Shown piece after piece: positions 32,215-45,285 of a stretch of DNA of 64,000 nucleotides. A program made the position numbers and the translations under genes. The notes below the pieces were generated by a model. It was not told the DNA's origin. It did not search any database and was given only the letters and a program-made list of their open reading frames with translations. This DNA is from Isoetes taiwanensis. Its lineage: Eukaryota > Streptophyta > Lycopodiopsida > Isoetales > Isoetaceae. The stretch lies in NCBI GenBank assembly GCA_021234155.1, contig JAJEKV010000071.1:1497138-1561137 (forward strand), written 5' to 3'. The stretch's first letter is position 1. The number at the start of each line of letters is the position of its first letter.

Positions 32215-34228
32215 GTCTGTCTGACAACCAACAGAATTAAATACATATGGCGCCATGAATGTGCGATCCCCCTTATTCCGGGAGAATATTCCAAGTAAAT
32301 CTGTAATTATGAGAGTTTGGTATCCTAGGTGGCATGGGGAAAAAGGAGCGGAAATATGACGTGGAATGGCTGATAGGACGATGTTTTGAGACCCCAAATC
32401 TGCCCTAATGGACAAGGCTTTTGTAAAGATATCAGCTGCTTGACTATTTGTTTTGATATACTGAACAAAGATATACTGTTTTGCCACCATTTCTCTGATA
32501 AAGTGCACATGTAATTCTATATGCTTATTCTTTGGTGTAGAACTGGATTCTTTGTAATTTCTATGCAACTAAGACTGTCACACAATAATATTGTTGGATC
32601 AACCTGTTTTATTCCAAGTTCATCTAACAATCTCCTGGACCAAATTATTTCTTTTGCAGCCAAGGTTGTGGCAGCATATTCTGCTTCTGCTGAGGACATT
32701 GCAATGCTTGATTGTTTCTTAGACTTCCAAGATACTGCTGCACCTCCTAATATAATTGAGAAACCTTAAGTGGATTTCCTATGGTCTAGGTCTGATGCCC
32801 AATCCGCATCACAATATGTTTTGAGTATGAGATTATCATTTGTATAAGTTAAACCTTCCTGTGCCGTCCCTTTAAGGAATCTCAGCGAGCCAATGTTCCT
32901 TTCCAGGATTATTTGAATATCTGCTCAGTAAGCTAACCAAGAAGGCAATATCAGGTCTGATACAATTACAGACATACAACAAACAGCCAATCAATGCACG
33001 ATAGGGTACCCTTTCCATCTCATTTCTTTCACTTTTATTGCTTGGACACATGGCTCCTGAAATTTTGTGCCCAGGGACTAGAGGAGTATCTGCAACTTTA
33101 CACTCGTCCATGCCAAATCTTCTGAGCATATTCTGAATATTTGAAGTTTGAGTTAGTGATAAAGTTTTGTTTGTCCTGTTTCTAGTGACCTCAATTCCAA
33201 GAAACTTCTTTAGTTGCCCCAGGTCCGTCATTTTGAATTTAGATCTTAGAATATTCTTGCAGATATTTAGAATTCCGAGGTCATTTGCCATTATGCAATC
33301 GTCCACATATAGGCCTATTATGCAAAAAATTCTCCTTGTTTGAGCACATATAAATTGCCTTCGCTTTGCAACTTACAAAACCCATTTCTTTCAAATGATG
33401 ATCCATGCAAGTGTTCCATTGACGTGGTGCTTGTTTCAAGCCATAAACTGCTCCTTTGAGTTTCCATACTAAATTATTTTCTTCTTCAAATCCTAGAGCC
33501 TGTTTCATATATACTTCTTCCTCTAATTTAGCATTCAAGAATGCTGTAGTCACATCCAAATGATGTAACTCAAGATCTTTAGCATTTGCATATGCCAAAA
33601 GTATGCGAATGCTTGACAGTTTTACAATTGGTGAGAAAATCTCATCAAAATCTAAACCCTTTTTCTGAGAAAACCCCTTTGCTACTAATCTAGCTTTAAA
33701 TTTCTAAGTTTTACCATCAGGGCTTGTTTTAAGTTTGTAGATCCATTTGTTATCAATGACATTTTTGCCTTGAGGTTTTTCCACCAAATCATACGTGTCA
33801 TTCATTTTAAATGACATCATCTCATCTTGCATGGCATGCTTCCACTCATTTGAGTGTTCACTAGTTATGGCTTCCTCGTAAGATTCTGGAATTTCTGCTT
33901 CAAGCATAGCCATAATATTAAAGATGTCCACATCTTCATTAATTCTTTTACTTATGCCTGTTTCTTTTCTCCAATAATTATTTGTGTCAAAATTCAGCTC
34001 TTCTTGTAACTTTTGAGCCTTTGATCTTTTCTTTGGAATCTTTTGTACAATAGGTTCTTCTTCATCATTATTCACTGCTGGTGCAGTAATAGCATCAGAG
34101 TAATTGCTTTTTTCCGAGTTAATTTCATGTTCATCACTGTCTTTTTCATGTTCATCCGAACTGTCATCATCCAGGTCTACCATAATAGGTTTATTTGCTG
34201 ATTTTTTTGTTTTTTCAGCAGACTGCAC
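32215..34228 (-). pseudogene. Copia reverse transcriptase and RNase H
   Basis: Minus-strand order: EWKHAMQDEMMSFKMNDT and NKWIYKLK (reverse transcriptase start, 33,704-34,228), LDVTTAFLNAKLEEEVYMKQ and VYGLKQAPRQW (33,281-33,598), GLYVDDCIMAND (catalytic YVDD box, about 33,300), LIGCLLYVCNCIRPDIAF (about 32,935), then RNase H with YCDADWASD, SSAEAEYAA and FTKALSIRADLG (32,220-32,860). Frame changes near 33,320 (just before YVDD), 33,700 and 32,520 break the polyprotein. An acidic linker with Asp/Ser runs precedes the reverse transcriptase. A purine-rich AAGGGGGA (minus strand, near 32,268) could be the polypurine tract, but no 3' LTR was found beyond it. Confidence 0.85.
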
Positions 34229-35717
34229 TATTGTACTCTTGTCTCTATCTTTGTAACTGATGTCTTCCGAAAAATCACATCTCTACTAACTATAATCCTC
34301 TTTTGTAAGGGTTCATAGAGCAGATATCCCTTTGACTGATCATCATACCCAATGAGATAACACGTGTATGACCTATCATCAAGCTTTTTCCTGTTTTCTT
34401 CTAGGATGTGAACATATACAAGACAACCATATACTTTAAACATATCATAAGAAGGTTTAACTCCATACCATATTTCATCTGGAATTTTTCCATCTAAGCT
34501 TCTTATGGGCAGTCTATTTTGAATTTGTACTGCTGTTTGAACAACCTCCTCCCACAGATAGTTTGGTAAATTTGCATGTTTCAGCATAGCCATGACAGCA
34601 TCTAGAATTGAGCGATTCTTATGCTCTGCAACTCCATTTTGTTGTGGAGTGTGTAAGCACGTGAGTTGCCTTCTAATTCCAAGTTGAAAGCAATATCTGT
34701 TGAACCTGTCAGACACAAGTTCACCTTCCATGTCAGTTCGTAAGCATTTAAGTTTTTTACCTGTTTGTCTTTCTGCTTCAACTTGGTATAACTTGAACGC
34801 TTCAAAAGCTTTGTCCTTTGTTCTGAGAGCGTAGCATTTTGTTTTTCTTGTGAAATCATCTGTAAAAGTGATAAAGTATCTCTTTCCATGAATGCTAGTA
34901 ATGTTAAGAGGACCACACAAGTCGCTATGCACTAGTTCCAATATTTCTTTTGCCCTTTTGGCATTTTTTGGAAACAGTAATCTACTTTTCTTCCCTTTCA
35001 TGCATCCAATGCAATTCAAATGTACTGCTTTGCTTTCAGCAGTTAGAATCAGCCCCTTTTTAATCATGAAATTCAAATTGTTGATGTGCGTGTGTCCAAG
35101 TCTTTCATGCCACATGGCAAAGTTACTGCATTAATCATTGCGGAAATATCATTATGAAAACCAAATAGCTTCCCAATACGCTTTGCAAAAAACTTAACTT
35201 CATTATTCATGAGAACCTTACAATAATGTTTTTCAAAAACTACCTTGTACCCAAGGTCTACCAACTATGTTACTGAAATCAGATTTTTAACAATGCTAGG
35301 AACACATAATACATTTTCCAGAGTTACTGGATTTCCTCCAAGATCTAATAATTCCAGCCATCCAGTCTTGTCCACTTCCTTCAATTTGCCATCTCCTAAT
35401 TGCACAAAGCTTGAACTCTTGATGGTCTTCCCTTTGAATCTAGAACAGTCCTTAAGTACGCTTCTCTCAGCTCCACTATCTAATATGAACATCTCATCAG
35501 TAAGTTTAGATTTGCTTTCTGAAATAGACAGGGTATTGTGCATACTTACCTCTGCTTCTTCATTTTGTTCTCCTTCTTCATTTGTCTCGCATGTAGTGTT
35601 TATGGCAGTGGCTTTCCCTCTACCTCTGCCACCTCTTTTACCCCTTCCTCGACCAGCAATGCCTCTGCCAGAAAAATCCTTCCCTTCAGTTAATGGCAGT
35701 GTGCCCAAAGCCTTCAC
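34228..35717 (-). pseudogene. Copia protease and integrase
   Basis: Protease remnant: MFILDSGAERSVLKD (DSGA active-site motif, about 35,490) followed by ENVLCVPSIVKNLISV (about 35,280). Integrase: WHERLGHTHINNL with downstream CIGCMKGK (zinc-binding HHCC region), HSDLCGPL (first Asp), CLRTDMEGE (second Asp; the usual Asn after it is Met), TPQQNGVAEHKNRSI (catalytic Glu), and GCLVYVHI, YLIGYDDQSKGY near the end. The Asp-Asp-Glu triad is present. The protease and integrase ORFs (35,265-35,717 and 34,228-35,115) are in different frames, with a gap at about 35,115-35,265. Confidence 0.85.
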
Positions 35718-35739
35718 AATTAAAGCATTTATTCCCTTT

Positions 35740-36574
35740 ACTTGCTTTAGGACATTTGCTTTTCAAATGGCCATAGGCATTACATTGATAACAGGGTCCA
35801 ATTTTACCTGTCGTGCCTCGATCTTTGTTGTTTGAAGCATATAAGATCTCTGCTTATTCACCATCTTCATCATCATTATCATTGATGATTGAGTTCTGCT
35901 CTAATTCTGTTTTGATCATAGTTTCAGCTTCTTCCTTGCTCTTTGCCACATTTCTGATCAATGTTGACAGCTGCTTGTATTTAGAGAAGGCTCTAGACAA
36001 GGATAGAATTTGAAATTCTTTTGTGATTGAAACCCCTGCAGCCTCCATATCAGCAATGATATGGTCAAACTTCCCAAAGAAGTCTTTGACATCCTCTTTC
36101 TCCTGAAACTCTCAGCTCTTTATCCAAGACATCCAGTTGAGAAGAAGTTTTCTATTGATAAGTTGTCATCATGTAATGCCACATTTCTTTGGGATTCATT
36201 CCCCTTAACTTAAGCAAGATGCTACTGCTGACTTTGCTTGTGATTATCGCCCTTGCTTCCAAAGTTTTAATATCCAGTTTACCATCATAGACTGGACTTG
36301 TTACCTCCGTGCTTGAACTAGCACCACCAGCTGCACTGGTATCTTTAATGGGACTAGAACTTCCATCACCACTTCCTGCTATACTAGCATAAGTCTTAGC
36401 CTTGCTAGTATTGACTGCCTGCACTTCTGGAAATTGATCATTTCCTGTAATAATTTCCCAAAGCCCTTTTACTTGTAATATTTCCTCAATCTTTTCTTTC
36501 CAGATCTGAAATCCGGCTCCTCCATTGAACACATCAACATCACTTAGAAGTGCAGCACCAAGTCTGCTAGACAT
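35740..36574 (-). pseudogene. Copia Gag with zinc knuckle
   Basis: ATG at 36,574; first ORF to 36,152 with FQIWKEKIEEILQVKGLW and EARAIITSKVSSSILLKL, the usual Copia Gag (UBN2-type) start. Coding resumes at 36,048-35,854 (FSKYKQLSTLIRNVAKS, acidic end) and at 35,752-35,793 gives a CCHC knuckle CYQCNAYGHLKSKC. A second knuckle-like CFNCEGFGH follows, but its last cysteine position reads TGA. A stop near 36,150 and frame changes break Gag. Confidence 0.8.
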
Positions 36575-36596
36575 AATTGTCTTCTGATTTCAACCT

Positions 36597-36608
36597 GCTC
36601 TGATACCA
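36597..36608 (-). other. Copia primer-binding site (initiator Met tRNA)
   Basis: On the minus strand TGGTATCAGAGC is complementary to the 3' end of plant initiator methionine tRNA, the usual primer of Copia elements. It lies 23 bp before the Gag ATG. The adjacent LTR end would be TGAAGTCACAC (plus strand, from about 36,611). I could not find a second LTR copy. Confidence 0.85.
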
Positions 36609-36610
36609 GA

Positions 36611-38100
36611 TGAAGTCACACAAGGTGATTACCTGGTTAGTCTCTATTTCCTATAAGAACACATTCAAGAAACTAATGTCTAGGAAATAAGAGAATGGAT
36701 TATAAACAATAGAACCATTGTAACAAATACATTTTTAATGTAGCAAAGGGATCGAATTGATCACTGTAGCACAAAATGCACATTAACACATTATCATAAC
36801 AATACAAGTTACGATGTCCTTCTTGTCTATAAGGATCCGGCACACCAGATGCTATGCCAGACCATTTTCGATCATATTAAATGATCTATCCGTCGGTGAA
36901 GGCACCGAGATCTGCTTCTGCTGCCTGGCTTCATGTGATTTAGCCATGTTTCGACCCTAAAAGGATAGTTTCCAAACTTCGATCCCATTTTTTCTGAACC
37001 TAGGACCATTGAACTCGATCCTATTATTTCTGAACCTAGGACCATTGAACTTAAAATAATGTCTAAATAAATATAACCTGGACAATTTTAACATCATGCG
37101 CATTGAAATAACCTTGTAGCATTCTTGACACGCCCTGTAAGAAATATAAGAATGACAAGTTCAATCGACAGTCCTCTTTGCCACAACTATGCAAAACCCA
37201 ACAATCTTTCACCAATTGTGTATGTTATTTCTTTGAACAAATAATCCTACAACAGGCATATGTGCTTGCAAAAAGCTTGGTAGAATTGCCTTGCATGGAA
37301 ATGAAGGGAAAATTAAATTAAAACAAATCAAGATCCAACAATCATGCCCACTAAAATAACCTTGCAGCATGCACACATCTTCACAACAGGCCGTGCAAGA
37401 AATATAAGAACTTCAAGTTCAATTGACACTCCTTCTCGCTGCAACCATGCAAAATCTTATTCTGCCAAACTAGTTGCAGCACATGCAAATGAGAACTTCA
37501 AGATTTGATACTGTAAGCTTAACCTATTAGAAGAACAAGAAAATAAATGAATCATGGGGATTTGAACCCCACCAATTTAAATTAATACTAGGATGCTTTA
37601 CTAAGGACTTGAAGATAATGCTAAGAACCATGCAGGCTTAGCAATGATGCTGCTCTTTGTAGATATCACCTCCTCTGTTGTCTTCCTTTTGTTGTTGCAG
37701 CTGTTGGCTAGGCTTTATTTGATGGAAGGCTTCTTGAAGAAGCTTGTTTCCTTTGCATGTAGGGGTTTTGTCCTTAATGATGTTTTCCTATGAGCAATCG
37801 GCTATTGTTGCAGCTTATTGCTCTATCTTTGTGTGCGGAGAGGCTGTTGTTGCAGCCTTCCTCTTCATTGTCCATGAATGCTCTTCACTTATTTTAATTC
37901 ATTGTGGTTTAAATTGGTCCCAATGGTTAAGCCCATCATATTTGCTACCTTAGTTCAGATAGGTCCACATGCATGTGCCCGAGCTGGCGCTACTTTTGCA
38001 GTAGGGCAAAGCCCCGTTGGGCACCTACCAACGTATGTAGCTTGAAAATCGACGGATAGTTGATGTGTGGAAAACCTGCCCTAAGTCATGTAAGGTGACT
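36611..38100. repeat. probable 5' LTR edge and a diverged duplication
   Basis: This stretch begins with the presumed LTR edge, whose far end is not definable without its partner. A segment of about 110 bp is present twice: 37,089-37,200 and 37,341-37,450 (shared AAATAACCTTG, AAGAAATATAAGAA and AAGTTCAAT). A tRNA T-arm-like GGGGATTTGAACCCC lies at about 37,559 (minus-strand B-box). No gene is supportable. Confidence 0.4.
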
Positions 38101-38436
38101 TATGTCTAGACATGGAAGATGGTTAGGCTCACAGGCCTAGGCTTGTGTGGTGGGAAGCTATACCTAAAAGAAACGCAGCTAGCCAGCTTTTTTTTTTCCA
38201 CGTGCATGTGCATATGTACGCTAGGGAGCGCTCTTTCATACGTAAAGAACAGTTAGGTGCTGTTCTGCCCCCTCGTCCAACCGTATGCCGCCACGTGGCC
38301 ATTTTTAGCACACTTTCATTTCCAGAAAGTACACTGACAAAATGTTCAATCTTTTTGTGGCAATTCTGTGCTCCAGCCAATAGATTGTTGACATGTGGCG
38401 CGCAGAACATCATCTAACTCTCCTCCACGTTATAGG

Positions 38437-38466
38437 GAAGCCCATTTAGTGGGCTTTCCTATATAC
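38437..38466 (+). promoter_or_regulatory. EXO70 promoter: GCCCA motif pair and TATA-like box
   Basis: AAGCCCATTTAGTGGGCTT (38,437-38,455) holds two inverted TGGGCT (site II-type) elements, followed by TATATAC at about 38,459. Site II motifs are common in plant growth-related promoters. This would give a 5' leader of about 400 nt for the EXO70 gene. No experimental start site is implied. Confidence 0.4.
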
Positions 38467-38911
38467 GAGAGGGTACGATGATCTAGAGGAATGTTATCCT
38501 ATAGGAACAACTATCACATTTTTTTTTAAAGTTGACGTGGCATCCGCCTTTGCCAGAATTTGTTGAACGAACCCTTTGACCAATGAAATTGCATGGCGAA
38601 AATTTCCCGGCCATGGCAGAAAATGTTCCGGCATTCTTTTTACAGTTTTCTACTAGGACACTGCAAGTTCCGGTTTCGAGCTTAAAATAATCCGGAAATC
38701 TTCTGGTCAGCTCCAATTCTGTTATCGCAAAGCTTGGCACAAAGCATTCATGCCCACTCCTTCGTGGAAAAGCATCCATGGACTGGATTCCCATAAGCCT
38801 CAAAAGAGAATCTGGGGTCATGACAGAAATTCTTAACAACTGGAATTCCCGAGAAGGGGCCCGTCAGATGAAGCTCATGGGAACCTGCCCTTTTCTGGTT
38901 TTGAATCGGCT

Positions 38912-41900
38912 ATGGCCGCCCTGATTGAGACTGCTTCAACCCCCTTCTTACCGGTGTTGGATCTTCCAGATTCACAGCCCACCATGAGCGCTTCAAGGAC
39001 GGATTTAGATTCACTATCAGCGGCAGCAGAGCTGTTACGAGACAATCTGAAACGTAACCAAGTTGTGACTGATAATATGGTGAGGATATTAGGATCGTTC
39101 GATCGTCGTCTCTCTTCTTTAGAGGTTACAGTGCTGCCTATTCAGGTGGGTTTTGCCGTATTTCTTTCTTTTAGGTTCTAATTCTGATGAATTTGGGATA
39201 AAGAAACTGGGAAATTGGATGGTGGGAATAGAGCAACTCAGCGGGAAATTAATTTGTTCATAAAAAAAAAGTAATGATGCTTTCAAAGTGCGTTTAGAAA
39301 CTATTAAAAGACAATGTTGGCAAACGGAACATAAAAATTTCCTGTCATATTTATGTCAAACGAAACATTAAAATTTCCTACCATATTTATGTGTGCAGTT
39401 ACATACCCGTGCATTCAGGATCGCACATCAAAATATAGAGAAGACTTTGGCAGCAGCAGAATCCATCCTATCGCAATTCGATGTCACCAGGAAGGTGAGT
39501 TGAATATTACTGAAGTTTGGGGATTGTTTTGAGTCTAGCCTCGTTTAGTGTAGGTCCCGTTAATGGTCAAAACCATGTTCTAACACAAGAAGTGATGTTT
39601 TAAGAGCCCTCCCAGATGTCTTCAAATGTTTCTGGACAGTTAGAAAGTGGATTGTCAACATCTCTAACACCCAATGCTATATCCTTCATGCAATAGGTGG
39701 AAGCCAGAATTTCTGGAGGTCCTCGGGAAGATCTTGTCAGTTACCTGGCAGCAGTAGACCAGTTACTTGAGAATGTTGAATGCTTCTCATATAACCAGAG
39801 CAGTGATGGCGCCCTTAACTTTGCTCGTTCAGTACTTTCTGCGGCAATGGATAAGCTTAGTGAAGAGTTTTGCTCATTACTTGTTCGACATAGGTGTGTT
39901 GTTTTGTGCCTATTTGTGCATTTGACGGCTCAAATCTAGTATATTTGAACTAATTAGACTAGGTCAATGTGTAAAACTTATACTCTTCTATTTTTGTATC
40001 CAAACTGCATTACAGCAAGTCAGAAGACCCTGCTAAACTCTCAAAGTTCTTGGAAAAGTCTCAAGCATTTGGGGCTGCAAATGGGAACTCCATTGAGATC
40101 ACATCTTCTGAAATTCCTGGAGCAAAACTAGAAAACTTGCCCCTAGTTCTTATTCCTTCTGAAATTATTCTCAACCTGCAAGAAATGACACGTCGGTTGA
40201 TTGCTGCAGCACAAATTCAGCAGTGTCTTCAGATTTATAGGTATGTGTTTGTTTCGATTTCAATGAAATGTGTAGTGTTTAATATGCGCAGCTCTTTAAT
40301 GCCCGTTATCGCAGTAAAATTCGAGCATCCTCTCTAGAACAAACTCTACAGAAACTTGGATTTGAAAAGCTTACAAAAGATGAAGTTCAAAAGCTTCAGT
40401 GGGAACATCTAGAAGGAAAAATCCGGAGCTGGAATCTGTACATGTGCATTGTTGTAAGTTACCTTTTGGGATTCATCCCTTTCTTTGTCTTCTGATTAAA
40501 AGTTTCATGATAGCTATAATTATGAATGTTACGATCAGGTCAAAGTGCTATATGCAGCGGAACGTGACCTCTGTAACGAAGTATTTTGTGGCATGGATCC
40601 TTACCAGAGTCAATGTTTTCTGAAAGTGACTACAAACAGCTTCAGTAATTTACTGAGCACTGGGAATGCTATAGCGCAGAGTAAAAGGTCACCTGAAAAG
40701 CTGTTTGCTTTCCTCGACATGTATGAGACCATGCATGATCTTCTGCCTGAGGTTGGTAAAATTGGAAAAAGCGATTGATTAAAATGAACAACAAATTCGT
40801 TGTATTCACCATGAACAAATCCATTACACATGCACGGGGATTAAAATGGACAGAGATGTGATGTCCAGACCGATTTCTGATGTGATAACATAGGCTGCTT
40901 CAGATTGGCTAGGATGCCATGTCATGATATGGCATGCTGGCAAACTCAATACATGAACATATCTATCCACATGTCCTTTTTTGAAATTTCAAATTATCCC
41001 TAGCTACAATGAACTTTATGCTCAATGAGATATCGGACCTCTCTACTAGTAGTCAAATACAGTCAACGTTTCCATGCACAACTATCTTTAAATGAAAATT
41101 AGTAAAATGGTACCCTTAGTCTATAGCATCAGCCTTGAACACTAACTGTCACATCATAGTTATGCGATAATGACGTGTTAAGAACCTTAATAAAAGGAAA
41201 ACTATATCCTTAACATAGACTGCCTGGACCAAATAAAGCAGAATTACGTATAGTTCTCTAGCTGAAATAGGGTGCTAAATTAACGAGAAGCTGATTCCAG
41301 CAGAAGAGCGATCATGGACTAGAACAATCAGAAGAGGAGTGTAGCTTTTAACATTGATTGTTTTTTTGTATGCTGGATTTCTTCATACCATTTACAAGCA
41401 GTATTACTTCACAGATAGAAGTTATTTTTTATGGAAGTGAGGCTTATAGTCTCCTTCAAGCAGCCGTTGGGCTTAATCAGATGCTAGCACAGACTGCCAA
41501 GGATATCTTTGATGATTTTGTGGAGAGAGTTGAAAAGGATGATGTCACAAAGACAGTGGTGCAGGATGGAACTGTTCATCCACTTACAAGCTACGTCATT
41601 AATTATGTGAAATTCCTCTTGGAGTAAGTTACCAATGTCTTCTTACTGTTGATCCCTATCAGAACTAAGCAGCAAAAACTATTCAAGGCCGACTTATCTA
41701 TTTCAGCTATCAAATAACGTTAGAGCAGCACTTGGAAGGTGATGATCAAGGAGATAAATCAAGTTCCTATTTGACAAAATCAACTGCCAAGATAATGCAA
41801 GCACTGCTGAGCAATCTCGATGGTAAAGCAAAGCAGTACACTGATCCTGCTCTCGCACATATTTTCTTGATGAATAACATTCACTACATTGTTCGTGCTG

Positions 41901-42619
41901 TTCGAGGGTGAGAAGCTTGTGGAATCTTACTACGTTATCACTCTTTTAAGCCATTTACTGCATGCCTCATTACAGATCAGAGGCGAAAGAGTTGCTGGGT
42001 GATGACTGGATACAAAGACACCGTCGTCTAGTTCAGCAGCATGCGCAAGAATATCAGCGAAGTGGATGGGGGAAGGTTGTGGTTGAATATTCAAATGGTC
42101 TCTATGAGACTGAAGCAACTCTTAACATCGTTAACTCCTTGCAGGTTTTTCTGTGCCTCAGTGGTCCAGGATTAACATCGACTGGTAGCAGCGGAATGTC
42201 AAGATATGTTCTTAAAGAGAGGTTTGCCATAAAATTTGGCAGTACCATAGAATTTGGCCAGGTATAACATGCCAGAATATTTGCAGGTTTAGAACATTTT
42301 ATTCACTTTTTGATGAAGTGCATCAAAGACAACTGCATTGGACCATTCCTGAAGTTGAACTACGGGAAGAAGTTCGTTTGGCTGTTGCAGAAGTATTACT
42401 TCCTGCTTATAGGAGCTTTCTGCGAAGATATAAGTGCGTCATGTATATCTAAATTTCATGATTGTTATTGTTCTGCAGAGAGGCTTATGGTTTTTCAATC
42501 ATGCTTTTATGTTCAGAGCTATTTTGGAGAACTCCAAGAACGCTGAAAAGTATATCAAATATACAGCGGAAGACCTTGAACAACTTCTTTTGCAACTTTT
42601 TGAATCGAAAAAAGCTTGA
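38912..42619 (+). CDS. EXO70A: EXO70A-type exocyst subunit, 12 exons, intact
   Basis: Exons: 38912-39145, 39399-39494, 39697-39893, 40016-40240, 40315-40453, 40539-40751, 41415-41623, 41707-41907, 41976-42075, 42145-42221, 42287-42433, 42517-42619. All introns are GT-AG and phases match, giving 646 residues plus stop, close to the usual 640 of plant EXO70A1. Landmarks: NMVRILGSFDRRLSSLE (N-terminal coiled coil), NIEKTLAAAESILSQFD, IAQSKRSPEKLFAFLDMYE, DGTVHPLTSYVINYVKFLL, FLMNNIHYIVRAVR, ELLGDDWIQRHRR, VAEVLLPAYRSFLRRY and KYIKYTAEDLEQLL. EXO70 binds PIP2 at the plasma membrane and lets the exocyst tether secretory vesicles. Multi-exon structure fits the EXO70A clade; most other plant clades have few introns. 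The N-terminus is about 25 residues longer than I recall for Arabidopsis; an in-frame Met lies at codon 25. Confidence 0.93.
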
Positions 42620-45285
42620 ATGAAAGTAGACATTTTGTTTCTCTATACTCCGAATGCCTGTAAATTGATGCCTTTGGCCTTCTATACCTGTTGTTTTCTT
42701 GCTTTATGGCATGGCATGAATTTTAGAACGTGTAAAGGTACCTGTACTATATAATTTTTCTGATCATAACAGGGTATTGGCATACAAGGGTTGACTGCTG
42801 GAAACTTACGAGGACAAGGTCTAAACTTAAAGTTTTCTGCTGCTTTTCTTGATCTAGTTAAATTAGGCTGATGTTCCAATGTGTCAATCTTTGCATTGAG
42901 ATGGTTCAACCTGTGCTTTCTGCATTGCTTAAAAGTTTTTAGAAGATATTTCTAATCTGATGTGTCCCTCAAAGCAACGCATGCTGCATCAAAATGGTCT
43001 TTTGCAGGGGTAATTGCTACTCGTTTTTGAGCTATACTTTTTAAAATCGTTGCTAGACGAGCATGAAAGAAGCATCATATGCTGCCACACATGGAAAACT
43101 TCCCAATGATGCATATTTCTTCACGTGATAGATTTCTTCTCACAATGCCAAACATCTGTTTTGAGTTGAGCAAAATCAGAACCTGCGAGCCATTGCTATG
43201 CATGTGCCTATAGTAGCCATAGAAAATGGCATTAGATCGAATATAGCTCGATTTAAAAGGAACTTTGGGGCAAGGTCAAGGCAAAACTGAGCTATAATGG
43301 AAATGACTTTCTTGGTCGGATGCCTGATTTGATAGAACCGGCTCTTGCACTAATCAATCCTACGCCGGTCTAATGTGATACCAACGCCCGCTTAACCGCC
43401 GGGCATTATCACAGTCGGCTGCGCGAGATTAAAAAGTTCCTGTTAATATTCGGGCATTAATTCCTGTTAATATTCGGGCAAAAATTCTAGCATGGAAATT
43501 AGACTTTTTCCACAGCAGTGTTATTTTATGGCTGTCTTATTGTTATAAGGCAATCTTTTTGGGTTCCACGTCACCTCATGACATGTCTTAAAAACAAGGT
43601 GCTGCGCACGGAGGGTTGCCCTCTATGGCCCGAGGGTGAAGTGGCCCATCTAAATGCAGAATGAGTGTAGCATTTATTCCATAGAATATTACAAGGAATA
43701 TTCCTTTGATCAATTGCTAGGGTTGTGCAATTGTAGCTTCTATTTTGTAGTTACCTTGAATAAATATGTTGTCTCCCTTGTAAAGCATTGATCGGGATGC
43801 TCATTTTGTTTCAGTTTTTGTAGAGGTTTGCTGCAATAGGTATGACAACCTATTTTATTTGATTTCATAAATATATAGATAGATAAATAAGTTGCTAATG
43901 CATAATATATGTGAAAACAATGATAAGTGGAATGTAGACGTTGATGACGTTCAACTATGAGGTGGTCAATCATGCACCAATCTTAAATTATTCAAACAAA
44001 ACGCCTTGTTTGTAGCACTTCTAACTCGATGGAGCAACTTCGGATTTGTATATCCCAACTTTTCTTTGTACAAAGGTATAGCAAAATTTCAGTTACCTCT
44101 TATGACTCTATTTGAACCTCCAGATTTGTGCATCAAAATTAACTGTAACAAACTTCTTTTTATAAATAGAATAGATTGTTGGTTTTCAATTGGTAGGCGA
44201 CCTCTTGTGCTTACGCACCTAGTGTCCATAAGGTTTGCTGTAGATGTTCATATGATTTCGGGCAAAGGTTGGGTTTGGTGATTGCCTTTTTTTTTTTTAA
44301 GTGGCTTTTTTGTAATGGTTCGATATAGAAATTAGGTTTTTCCATTTTTGGTCGCGGGCATGGATCCGACCTCCTGGGCATGCATCCGACCTCCTGGCTG
44401 CAGTAGGGTTGCCGGATATTGCAAGTGGAGTTGCAGCAGGGGATCTGTTGCGTCTGGGTCTTGCATCTGCCGCATCTACTGCTGCATTATCTAGTTTACA
44501 CAAGAGAGACGATTTTATGACGGCCGTATGACGGCGGATTCATGCATGCGCCCTGCTGCTGCTTAGCAGCGATGCCTTGTACGTCTGCACCATCCTTAAC
44601 CTCGCCCTTCGCCGCTGTGGGCAGCCGCTTTGCTAGACCTCACCATCATCTCCCTATGTCTGTTGATTGATTTTATCCTGTTGTTTCTCCTCTTTCAATA
44701 TGATATTTCTACTTAATTGTAAAGTCTTGCTCTCCTCGTTCTTTCCTCAGAGTTCTGATCATATCCGATAGCAGATCCGGCCAATTTTCTTCCACATGCG
44801 TTGGCTATCTCTGCTCTGCAGCTTGCCTCTTTCTCTGCTCTCTTTTGCCTCTGCAAGCAGCGATGGCTGCTTTGGGCTGCATGTGCTGCCCAGGCTTGAA
44901 CGAACCACTGAAATGTGCATGTATTTGCACATTTCGGTGTATTCAATGTTTATATGTGAAAATTCAATGGTTTAACAATGGTTTAAACTTAAAAAAAATA
45001 CAAAAGGTTACACTTAGCGATAAGGTTATATGGTAGAGTACTATTCCGCCCCTTTCCTATCCTGAGACTCATTCAACACGGGTAGACTATGTACTTCAAT
45101 CAAACATGAACACATGCCATTTTTAGAATAATATAGGTACGTGAAAATAGCTTTGCACATTCTTTGCAACATAGCCAATTTAATAACTATCCTAAGGTCA
45201 ATTTCTGTCAATTTTGAAGAAAGGCCTCGGATTAAAATGAACATCTGACAAGAAAGAATTAAACAATCATAGAACACTCATGTTT
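42620..45285. other. interval downstream of EXO70, repeats only
   Basis: Probable EXO70 3' UTR from 42,620, without a distinctive terminator. At 43,374-43,416 an interrupted hairpin pairs TGTGAT..GCCCG with CGGGC..ATCACA. The 23-bp phrase around CCTGTTAATATTCGGGCA is repeated directly at 43,438 and 43,461. At 44,911-44,936 a hairpin pairs GAAATGTGCA with TGCACATTTC. No supportable gene in this stretch. Confidence 0.5.

Noticed and set aside
36611-37140. Full Copia 5' LTR
   Set aside because: No second copy exists in the window, so the far boundary cannot be set.
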